This document shows, piece by piece, positions 23,877-33,992 of a stretch of 39,499 nucleotides of DNA. Every line of letters starts with the position of its first letter. Positions within the stretch are counted from its first letter, which is position 1. Source of the stretch: Phallusia fumigata. Taxonomy: Eukaryota > Chordata > Ascidiacea > Phlebobranchia > Ascidiidae. The stretch covers positions 1 through 39,499 of the forward strand of contig QXVZ01012991.1 of NCBI GenBank assembly GCA_008931825.1, in the 5' to 3' direction. Position numbers and translations under genes: made by a program. Under the pieces are notes generated by a model, which did no database searches, was not told the origin of the DNA, and saw only the letters and a program-made list of their open reading frames with translations.

Positions 23877-26800
23877 TCATCTGTAAAATATCATAATAGT
23901 TGAATGGATGTCCCGTGTGGAATGAGAATATTTGTTTGCTCGTGTGGAAAGAATCTCATCACCACTATTTCCATTCCAGTCTAAAAATTCAAAATCGCCT
24001 TGTTTTGACCGGGTATTCTAAAACTGTTATTTTAATACACTTCGTGATGCTTTAAGCTCTAGCAAGATTGTACACATAATTAATTACAGAAGCTGTTTGC
24101 AATTTATGCTACAAAACGTACTTGTAAAATCGTTGCAGTCGTGCACATGAGTAGTGTTTCTCACTCCTCCAACACAAATGTATTCGCCAAAGCAACTATC
24201 AATCCTAAACAAACAAAAGTGCTCTTTACATACGACCACAAAGGGTGACGGGTTATTCTTATCACAACATCCAACAAACCTTTAATTCTTTACTAACAAC
24301 ACCAAAGTATGTTTTTTGTTGTATAAAATATAGTATGGTTAATGTCAGTTAAAAAATTCGAGCCTTAAAGTCTTACTTTGCCCCAGGGCACATAGCATAC
24401 GCCGTTCCGGTCAATCCATAAGTTCTGAACTGCAGGTATCCAGCTGTGACTTCTGGCACAAGTGGTGGAACAGTTGTAATCAAAACATCTTTACCTTTGC
24501 TGACCGTGACTGGAAACGACGGTCCAGCACAGGAAGGCTCTAAACACGTATTCACCTATATTAGGCTGAATTTTCGTAGTAAAATAAATACGAACCTACA
24601 GTTTGTTTATTGTGCCTTGAGAATATTGTGGCAGAAAAACAATGATTATGAGAATGAATGAAGCTCTTTTTAAATGCTCAACAGCTATGATTTGCCTTTA
24701 TCTATAAGTTTTATCTCGAAAGTCTGTTTTCCTGACAACCTAATTTGGGGGTTATTGGTGATGTGTATGAAAAGAAACATTATAAGTCATGTCTTCTTTT
24801 GGTTGTTTGCAACTAATCCCATGCTTTTGTGGCCAAGTAGTTGCCGAATGTTGTACTGACATAAACAACAAAGAACGCTTTTCGAAACTGGCAAGGATAC
24901 AGAATATTTTAGCAAAAAATCATCAGCAATTATGACAAATGTACTTTCACTATATTGCTTAAAAAACATATTTACTTACCGATATTGTCAACGCTAGCTA
25001 CAATGCTTAGTATCTTTTTCATCGCCCTTGAAACATCGGGTTCTGGAATGTAGTCCGGATTTGTGCTGAAAAAACGTAAACAATTTTTTTCAACTTCACT
25101 ACGTCAGTTGTGCAACCCAAGAGCAATAATATTTGTTCACGTAAATGCGCCTCGCCATCATTAAAAGCTTGTTTTAAATATGCCCGTAGCTTGTTTCTTT
25201 AGCATTGGTTTAAAAGTTGGAGTAGTTTTCGACAATAACAATTGGAGTGCCGAGGTCGATCTTGATGGTGTTTAGTGCACGTGAAGCCAAAAATATATAG
25301 GATAGGTTTTGCCAACCCCTAAACTCTAGTGCAGGCATGTCAAAAATATGGCGCGCTGGCCGGACCGCTTAATGATTTTATGTCGGCCAAGAGTCTGTAG
25401 CTCATTTCTCTGAAAATGACTACCCCAAATCCCAAATCCCACCCTCTAGCCGATATAGAGAGCAGTCGTTGTTAAAAATCCGGAAGCCACACTGACCAAG
25501 AAAAAGCAGTATTGGGCGAGCACTTGGTCGAATGGTCTGAGGCGCTCGACCCGTATACAGACATAAAAACCTGATCGGGATTAGCTTTCTGGATCGTCCC
25601 GGGTTCGAACCCAATGCAATAAAAGAAAAAGCAGTATGTTTGGTCAAATGGGTTGAGGCGCTCGACCCACATACAGAAATAAGAAACAGATCGGGATTCG
25701 TCCTCGTGATCGTCCCGGGTTCGAACCCCGTAAAAAAAAATTAAAAAATGAAGAAAAAGCAAACCAGACTGTCACGTCACAAAGGCATTGACAATTGCTG
25801 TTCATGCGTCAGTTGTATGACTGCTGAGGTATTTTCTCACTACTTTACTGGCTCGGTACGCGTGAAATCAGATGGTTCTAAATCTGACCTCAGAACCAAA
25901 CTTAGTTACATATCCCTGCTGGGTCAGAACAAGTCATAGAAGCAAAACGCAGTTATAAATACCTTGCAAACATTGTGTAGCCTACTATTGATTTTGCCCA
26001 TATTCCTACAGGTCTCAGATAATAAGAGTAGTAACTGCTGCCGTCCTCCACATTAAGGTATGCACTGGAGCCTTGTGGCGTTTTCCAATCCTGTGAATGT
26101 GTAGATTTTATTTTGTAAAAATCATTGTCACAACTGAATGTAAAACCGACTTTTTCATTCTTGATAAAATACATGACGTCACAATAATTAGGAACTTCAT
26201 CATATCCATTGTCACGACATATAGCATGGTAAGTCATCTCATAATTTCCATTCGAAGTTGTGTTGCTGTAGATCGTTCTATTGTCAGTATTTGGTCTGGT
26301 GCTTCGTACCTAGTCCATAAAATGTCATTTGCGGCTCGGAGTTTATGATAAATATATAAAGCAGATAAATATATAGAGCCTGATTACTTACCCGCAAATA
26401 TTCACTTCCTGTTTTTCCATTTGGTAAATTACCAACAAAAAGCATTTTAAAGTGTGGGTACGACGCTCGAGATGATGTAATACTATTAGACGGTAGACAA
26501 CTAAATAATTAAAACAAAAATTAAAATTTACTCCGAAACGTCAGTAAATTTCCAACTCTTGCCTTCTTACCTCATTTTTTGATTAAAATACATGAGTGTA
26601 CTGCAATGAAATCCATAAACATACAACTGAAAAATAATTTGATGCGTCTTTACTAACCAAATTTTATCGTATCGCCTGTTATTAGTAATAAAGTACACCT
26701 TTAACTTTTAGAAGGCTGTTTGCCAGAGTAGTTGGGCTTAAAAATTGTTTGTTATCAATAAATCAGATGAGAAAACTATGAATCAACAATAAAAAAACGC

Positions 26801-29800
26801 CCAAGAAAAATGGTGGGGGATTTAAACTTCTTACGTCCATAGTTTAAAAAAATGTAGATGGTTACAAAAATGAAACAGAAAGGGAGGCTGTTAATTTGCC
26901 GTTAAAAAATATCAATTAAAAGGCCTTATTTTGATTTTATCATTATAATACCAAGGATTTTTTTAAAGTAAAAATCTTTTTCAACCTCCATTCCATAGGA
27001 TGTAAACATATTCTTGCCCCCATCATTAAGACGATAGGCGCTCCCGATTGGATATTCATAACGGTAAAAGTTTGGTATCAGAGCTGAAACCTCTGCTGAT
27101 CGGTTTGCAAGAGCGTCAAGAAGTTTTTCTGAATCGAATTCGGGAACTGGAAAAAAATAATTAATGTTGCACGGTAAAAATAACTAAATGTAAAAATACC
27201 TTTTGGTTTCAGAGGGTAATGATCTTTGAAAAAGTTGCGAAGATTTCCTCCATACATTTTTAGAAAGTTGTTGTTGGTTTGATATTGTAGGAAAGCTGTT
27301 GCTTCAGACGAGTTTGTAGGAGTAGAATTTGGAACGTGGCGAATCATAATGTTTTCCGCCTATTTTATAACAAAGCTACCAATCGACAAAGCCTTTTTGA
27401 AAAAGTATAGCATGTTATGTTTACAACTGAGGAACAGAGCAAACTAATACTTTCAACAGAGAATATTGTTTAGAAAAGGGCTTCTATTTTTATTGCTTGC
27501 CAACGTTACTGGTTGGACAAGTTTTTGTGGTATATAGTTATCGCTAACCTCCAGAACTTAGGTCTATGAAAAATTTTTGTAACTATATCGGTATGCATCT
27601 CCCTTCGTTAGCGTTTTACATTCAAGCTTTCCGCGTACTAAAAACAACTTAACTTAATATATTATTTTTTAATTACCACCCCAATACTTGTATTTATGTG
27701 GGTAATATGCTGGCAACTGAGACTGGCCACCACTCAGTTTGTAACTAGATGAAGCGCGAATTTCACGAACCTGCATGGTGTAGTAGGCAGAGCTTTTGTA
27801 GTCATAAGAAGTTGCAGAGTGCGTGGATCCGAAAGTAAAAGTGTTTTCCCAGTTCAAGAACTCTGTGGAACAAGACACAGTCAGCTAATTTTTTTAATTA
27901 AATTGGTCCTTTTACGTATTGCTTTCAGATAATAATTTTCAACACGAGACATTTGACTTCCGGGAGAAACAGAAACAAGAAAAAATCCCCCCCCCAAAAA
28001 AAAAAAATTATGAAGAAATTGGATAAAGTATAAAATAGGCAAGAAGTCAAAGATCCCCGAAAAGGGAGCTTCCTATAGAGTGAATTTTTTAGTGTTTTTT
28101 TCTGGGGGGAGGAACATTTAAATATATAAAAAAAAATTTTTTATTTAAGTGTTCCTCCCCAAAAAAGTAATAAAATTGGGTATTATTTGAAAAATTGCTG
28201 GCATTGAAGATCTGCTAACATGGCCAAAAAAGCTTGCACTAAAACTAAAAACCCCGGGATAGGTAACTGTTGGCATAACACATCTGTTGGTTTCTGTTTT
28301 TTTATCACAACTGGGACCTGAAAACGCCGCATAGTGGCTTTTTGACAAGTGTCCAGTATGCAAGAAACGTTGCTTTAAACAAGACCAAGATTGAGATCCA
28401 AAAAAAAACATTCACATACCACGATGGTTCAAGTCCTTTTCACTCTCGTAATTGAACCAGGCGTCGCCGTTTGAACAAGTTTTGTCCAAATTGTTTTCAT
28501 TAACGCTCGCAACCAACGTCCAACCCCCACCATCAGTTGTCATATCGCAATAAACCTGCGTAAAAGGCGCACATTAGACACACAGTATTTAAGTACTTTG
28601 CATGACCTATAACGTACACTTAAACAGTACAGAACAACGTTACAGAAAAAAATAGGGAAAGGTAAAGTATCTATTTAAAAAGTTGAAATGTAAATCACTA
28701 CAGTCAAACTATGTTGTATGGTGATGTTTGTTTTCCTTTCATTCGCCACCGCACATTAAAGCTGACGTCACCTCAACAGTTTCCGCAGAGTTTGTTGGGC
28801 GTATCACGTAATATCCACTCTGTACTTTTCCTCCAGCTTTTAGTGCCTTACATGATGCAGCGCTTGTTGATGGACAGGCCTTACTTTGCTGTTCTGTTGC
28901 ATAAGGTGGCGATCAAAAGTTATTTTACCATCAGGAGGCAACTCGAATATTTGGCAGGATAAATAAAAAAATGCCTTAAAAAAATTACGTGTCCCATTAT
29001 CATTTTTACCCCACAGAACTTGATTAACCATCAAGCAACACAGGCGTGTGCTCGAAAGCTTGACCAGGAGACCTATTTTTTATGTGTTTTGCGATTGTTG
29101 TCACGTTTCGTTCCTTGACTCCAGGCTAGCTTTCCACACACGGCGAATTGACAAACAATGCCTCACAGACATTTTTTCCTTAGCCCTTTATATGGGAGCA
29201 CAAAATCTTGTACTTAATGCCTTTCGGGCCTATTCCGATCCTTTCTATACAATTGAGTAACGTTTATGTGACATGCATGTTTTTAAAAAGCTCAATTTGT
29301 TTCCATATCAAAGGGGAAGCAAAAATAAATACGCTCCTCGAGGTGGGGGACACTATCGGTAGGTTGGGATTTACTGGTTTAGTTGTTTTTTTGCAAAGTA
29401 CGTCGGTCTGTGCAATCACGAAAAACAATTGTTTGAAGGTACAGTTTAGTTTTTGTCAGTAAATTTTCGAAATATTTAGATTTGCAGTAATTTTGTAGAC
29501 AATATTTGAATTGTTACGCCAGAACTGTTGACATACACAATAGAACTTGATGCTTTTGCCAATGTACTGCTAAAACGTCAATTAAAACTACACAGAAATA
29601 AATAAATAACCGCATGTTTTTGAGACTTCTTACCAATTGCCGTGTTGATGTTCTGCAACAAAAAAGCACAATGATAACGACTGTCCTACACTAAAACCTG
29701 CAGCTTATTTACTTCTCATAAACATTACCTTGAGTGAAGAAACTTCGTACGACGACATTCCAATAAAAATACATAAGAGGACAATAATAAATCCATACAG

Positions 29801-29953
29801 GACGTACTTTGTTTTGATTTTTGACTTTTTCTCAGCTATTCCTACAATAAACCAAGTTAGTAAGTTTTTCTCATACTTTCAAGTCTCATACCTACCTTTA
29901 AACTCTTTTACGGGTTGCGCCGGCAACGGCCTTTCGTACACATCGTTCTTCAT
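23877..29953 (-). CDS. ITLN-like: Gene C: diverged intelectin-like paralog, 16 exons, minus strand
   Basis: Predicted protein of about 582 residues. CDS exons in transcription order: 29953-29896, 29841-29729, 29652-29634 (19 nt), 28893-28772, 28555-28420, 27862-27771, 27359-27200, 27146-26986, 26626-26571, 26500-26392, 26309-26151, 26090-25963, 25065-24980, 24539-24377, 24204-24122, 23980-23877. The tail starts MKNDVYERP. The anchor is YVLYGFIIVLLCIFIGM. The signature exon reads VYCDMTTDGGGWTLVASVNE, and the end reads NWNGNSGDE then MIFYR. The insert occupies about residues 234-466 and aligns with those of A and B, including NDGGKNMF and CRDNGYDEVPNYCDV. One more intron splits the stalk than in A/B, producing the micro-exon. 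The donor at 26150 (gtcggt) is weak, and exon 6 has an unusual open continuation into its intron. The gene is convergent with gene B and upstream-adjacent to the monooxygenase on the same strand. Confidence 0.86.
25514..25627 (+). mobile_element. tRNA-derived SINE, copy 1
   Basis: Box A-like TGGTCGAATGGTCTGAGGCG is followed about 55 bp later by box B-like GGTTCGAACCC. These spacings are those of a Pol III tRNA-derived promoter, but the body does not fold into a proper cloverleaf with acceptor arms. It lies in the gene C intron between exons 12 and 13. Confidence 0.7.
25628..25743 (+). mobile_element. tRNA-derived SINE, copy 2, tandem with copy 1
   Basis: It has the same order of motifs: TTTGGTCAAATGGGTTGAGGC, GGCGCTCGACCCACATACAG, then CCCGGGTTCGAACCCCG and an A-rich tail. 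It is directly adjacent to copy 1 in the same orientation, giving a dimeric SINE. Confidence 0.7.
29634..29652 (-). other. Gene C 19-nt micro-exon
   Basis: Encodes NINTAI plus one base, between a phase-0 and a phase-1 intron, with 'ttgcag' before and 'gtaag' after. It is needed to bring the membrane exon into frame with the stalk/signature exon. In genes A and B the corresponding residues (RIPEQLI) are part of the membrane exon. Confidence 0.7.
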
Positions 29954-31174
29954 CTTGGAGATAAGTGATAATCTAACCTGCGATTAAGGTTTTCAAATCA
30001 ATTTCATAGGTGCGGATGAAATGACTCAACTTGAAAAAACAAACGTAACATCCGACTCTGACGCAGTAGTGTTGTTTAATCTTTGCTATAGTCGCCAGAG
30101 TAGAAGCGTTCTACCTTTACTTTTAGAAAACAGTTTGACGCGATGAGATAAAGGAGCACGAAATTAGTCATACCTATTTAAGCTTGGCGGTTAATGTGGG
30201 CGATGGCTGTTTCGGTGACGCTGTCGCAACTCAACGAATAATGCAGTTGCGTTGTGGTAAGACAACTTTACTGTAAAGAAAACTAACTTGCACTCTGGTT
30301 AGTTTTGGTTGATATGATTTTAGTAGGTCTCAACAGGATGACGACTTCAACTTGTAGCCACGACTTTATCGTGTTTATTGGACACCGCCATAAAATCTAA
30401 AATGACGCTTAATTTTTTGTTTAAGTTTATTGCGGTTATATTTGTTTTTGGCAAACTTCGGCTTATGACATGTATTTTTTCCGATTTGATACAGATTTAT
30501 TTTTGTGGTCGCATACCTAAACAAGTTGAAAACCATTGCTTTAACCAATATTTGCAGAATAAAACAAATCAAACCCTGCTTTGCAATATGTTGATTAACG
30601 CAGTTTTGTTACTTGGTTAGTATTTCAATTCAGCTTTTTGTTTAAACTAAATCACACGCATTGAGGTTTTTTACTACTGACATAAGCATTTGTAAATTTA
30701 TTAATCATTTTTTGTTCAGGCAAGGCACTGATAAAACATAAAATCGATCCCTAAACTTCTGGATCAAAATGGCAAATCTATAGAATGTCATTGTTCTTTT
30801 GACGGTTATTAATTTTTGTACTGTTCAACAACCATTTTGTTAGTTCAATTTTCTGGGCAAGTAGTTTCAAGTTTTATTCCTGTCATCTCTAAACTTTACA
30901 TTTCAAACTCTGACAAGGTCAAGTAAGGTCAAATTAACTTAGTGTGTCGTGGAAACGTTAGGTCATCAAGCCAGGAAAACGCGTCACTTGCAAAACACTA
31001 AAGCGAAACGATTCACTGTCGCCTCTCACTCTAATACTTAAACCCACGCGTTGAATCATTCCTGTTGCTTAGCATGAATGTTTCAGGGCAGATCTCTTGA
31101 TAGTGACGTCCAAGATGCAGCATTCACTGGTGTCTGTATTTTTTCATACCAATAAACATACAATCGTACCTGCG

Positions 31175-31316
31175 AAGCTCAATTGGAGGCGCGGCTGCCC
31201 GGGACAGGCTGCTGTAGTTGGTAGGAATTGTATAGGCCACCTTTTTTATGTCTGTATATGGGTCGAGCGCCCCAGTCCATTCGACCAAGCGCTCGCCCTA
31301 CTGCATAAAAATACTT
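31175..31316 (-). mobile_element. tRNA-derived SINE, copy 3, minus strand, diverged
   Basis: On the minus strand it reads GGCGAGCGCTTGGTCGAATG, then GGCGCTCGACCCATATACAG and 'acataaaaa', matching the heads of the copies near 25.5 kb. The box B half is replaced or diverged. It is intergenic, upstream of gene C. Confidence 0.6.
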
Positions 31317-32355
31317 AGAAGGCTGGATTCGGTATTGCGCCACTTGTGGGCCTGGACTTCGTGGTGTCTACATGAGTGCCCACTATCGTCAGCATGACTG
31401 ATTCTAGGCAGATTCCAAAAAAATATTTACAGTTTCAAACTTGATATACTAAATATTTAAAGTAAACACAAAAACGTTTTTAAACAATAACTCATCGATC
31501 TAGCGCAGATCCTGCGCTTTCGCTTCCACATCAACCCACACTCCTACACGTCTCCCGTAGACGAATCTCTGACCAACGTTTCTACTTCGTGACCTTAAAG
31601 GCATGATTCACTGTCGCTTCTCACTATTGAACACAGGCTGCTGTGGTGTATTGGACGTAGAGGCTTTTTTGCCGGCCTGGACTTTGTAAGTTATAAATGA
31701 GTGCCCATTATCGTCAGCATGACTGATTCTAGGCAGATTCCAGAACAAATATTAAGAGAATTAGTTGCGCTTTCTCCATCCCTTACCTACTATAGCTCCT
31801 TCACGCGCATTAGTGGCAATGAGTCTTGACGCACTCTCCTACTAAGTCCTACACGTGCGCCGTAGACGAAACGCCGACCAAAACTTCCAACCTTAAAAGC
31901 ATCCTCAGACGTCGAGAAGTTTATGTCGAATTCACTTGAAAAGGTTCGATGGAAAAGCTTTACCACTTTGTTCAGTCGAATTCTTTCGACTCCATGATCC
32001 GGATTGTACAAAAGTGTACGTGAAAGAGATTCTGCCCTGGTTTTTGATGGTTGACAGCATGCCGTAGAGGAGAAGGCAGAAAAGCTTAGACTGTTGGTTG
32101 TGCAAATGAGAAGCGATTGTATAAGTTAAAAACCCCAACTCGAAGATTTTGGTTTCTTCGTTAAGTGCGAAACCCTGGTGTGAATAAAGTGAAGCAGACG
32201 GCTTTTTTGAATGGCAGGAAACACGAAACACCCGTTATAGAAGTAAAATGTGTTTTTGAAAGTCGCACCATAGGTACCTTCGTCACCGACGAGAATCCAA
32301 CTATATAACCCTCTTTAACGGCTTCAGTACATATTTTAGAACAAAAAAATTTCAA
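31300..32355 (-). repeat. Diverged tandem repeats with decayed coding resemblance
   Basis: A block with 'atcgtcagcatgactgattc' occurs near 31388 and 31711. A second block, 'cgtagacgaa', occurs near 31555 and 31861. On the minus strand the second block reads GRRFVYGARVGLSRRV in one copy and GQRFVYGRRVGVWVDV in the other. This suggests duplicated 3' coding fragments on the minus strand, broken by shifts. I do not recognise the family. It could be a decayed gene or an unnamed repeat. Confidence 0.4.
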
Positions 32356-32481
32356 AACATCTTTTAAAATTTTAATAATTTTTCAGCTGATTTTCCCTCA
32401 ATATGAAATCCTATTGTAGTCACCAAATTCACCAAAGTCTAGAGCATTAAGATACTTTTAGAGCAACTAGAAAAACATTAC

Positions 32482-33907
32482 AGACAAAAAAATTATAGTT
32501 TTTTATCCTATTTTCCAAATCAAAACCTTTTGTTTTGTGCCTATTTTACTTAATTTAAATTTTATTTGGTAGAAAAGATTTATACTAAAACGACTCCTAG
32601 CTTAGCTGCCATGATTTGTTCACTATACTTAAAGCTGCTTAACCTAACGCCCTCTGGCGGCTGGATTGATTAAAATATCGTTTCGAAGCTAATAACAATT
32701 TATTGCTGAAGATTCTAAAAAGTTTATTAACTTTAGGAGCTCAGTTTCTCTTCCTACATACTGATAAAAACATGCTATTTACAAATTCAATTTCCAAGAA
32801 GAGGGAGGATTTTTAGCTTAAATTGTCAGTTCAAGGGACCCAAGTAACAAGAAAGGTTGAGAACAACTGGACAAACGAAAGAACATCACTGATTGTGCAA
32901 AGTCGTTTATTGATTTGGCTACAATTAAGCTACGCCATTGTGTCATCGCTTTTCGTACCACGTTACGTTTATTTACAATTACTTCTTCTACAAGAAAGCG
33001 ATTTCATTAGCAGATACGTATAGCCTATCAACCAACACAACTGTAGTCATAAAAGAAAGTGTAATAGTAAAAAAAGTGAACTTATTAATTTGTGTAATGA
33101 TTTGAAGTTACAAAACAAGAATTAACAATTTTTAGCTGCCAAACCGTTCCCTATTACACTTTTGAGATCATGTTTGGCGCTTGAAAAATGTAACGACACG
33201 CGTTTACNATTACAGACAAAAAAATTATAGTTTTTTATCCTATTTTCCAAATCAAAACCTTTTGTTTTGTGCCTATTTTACTTAATTTAAATTTTATTTG
33301 GTAGAAAAGATTTATACTAAAACGACTCCTAGCTTAGCTGCCATGATTTGTTCACTATACTTAAAGCTGCTTAACCTAACGCCCTCTGGCGGCTGGATTG
33401 ATTAAAATATCGTTTCGAAGCTAATAACAATTTATTGCTGAAGATTCTAAAAAGTTTATTAACTGTAGGAGCTCAGTTTCTCTTCCTTACATACTGATAA
33501 AAACATGCTATTTACAAATTCAATTTTCAGGAAGAGGGGGGATTTTTAGCTTAAATTGTCAGTTCAAGGGATCCAAGTAACAAGAAAGGTTGAGAACAAC
33601 TGGACAAGGAAAGAACATCACTGATTGTGCAAAGTCGTTTATTGATTTAGCTACAATATTGATTTGGCTATTTACAATTACTTTTTCTACAAGAAAGCGA
33701 TTTCATTAGCAGATACGTATAGCCTATCAACCGACACAACTACAGTCGAAAAGCAAAGTGTAATAGTCAAAAAAGTGAACTTGGTAAACTTGTGTAATGA
33801 TTTGAAGTTAAAAAACAAGAATTAACAATTTTTAGCTGCCAAACTGATCCCTATTACACTTTTGAGATCATGTTTGGCGCTTGAAAAATGTAACATCACG
33901 CGTTTAC
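32482..33907. repeat. Duplicate block around 'n' at 33207 (assembly join)
   Basis: Bases 32482-33206 and 33208-33907 are near-identical direct copies of about 700 bp separated by one 'n'. Differences are scattered SNPs and an indel of a few tens of bases near 32925 and 33650, as expected for two haplotypes. Genuine tandem duplication is the alternative. Confidence 0.85.
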
Positions 33908-33992
33908 ATGCTTTTAAAATTTGTAGCATCTGTACATTGTTTAAAAAAATTTTCAGGGTGAATTAAATCTTGTGCGTTTTGGAATTATATTT

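Larger units (their letters stand above)
24980..27146 (-). other. Gene C insert module (exons 8-13)
   Basis: Diverged version of the same insert, about 233 residues, with NDGGKNMF, SYPHFKMLFVGNL, CRDNGYDEVPNYCDV and VGIWAKSIVGYTM. It has the same exon borders and the same phase-1 boundaries. Conserved Gly, Cys and aromatic positions across C and A/B show that the insert predates the A/B duplication. Confidence 0.7.
29954..33992. other. Intergenic region between gene C and the monooxygenase
   Basis: It holds the gene C upstream region, a diverged SINE, the 31.3-32.4 kb repeats with broken coding resemblance, and the duplicated block around the 'n' at 33207. No intact gene is seen. Confidence 0.5.

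Noticed and set aside
24540..24555. Upstream Met/acceptor giving MNTCLEPSC in gene C
   Set aside because: The acceptor before it gives the wrong phase. The acceptor at 24540 gives the phase-correct EPSCAGPSFP.
25332..25380. Possible hAT left end (CAGGCATGTCAAAAATATGG)
   Set aside because: No matching right terminus or 8-bp duplication was found.
25514..25743. Two tRNA genes
   Set aside because: Boxes A and B are present, but no acceptor-stem pairing or anticodon arm of proper form is visible. Tandem copies and an A-rich tail fit a SINE.
30378..30620. 80-codon plus-strand frame upstream of gene C
   Set aside because: It is AT-rich with no splice or family support. Its sequence ends in a motif (agttgaaaaccattg) that looks like a decayed hAT terminus.
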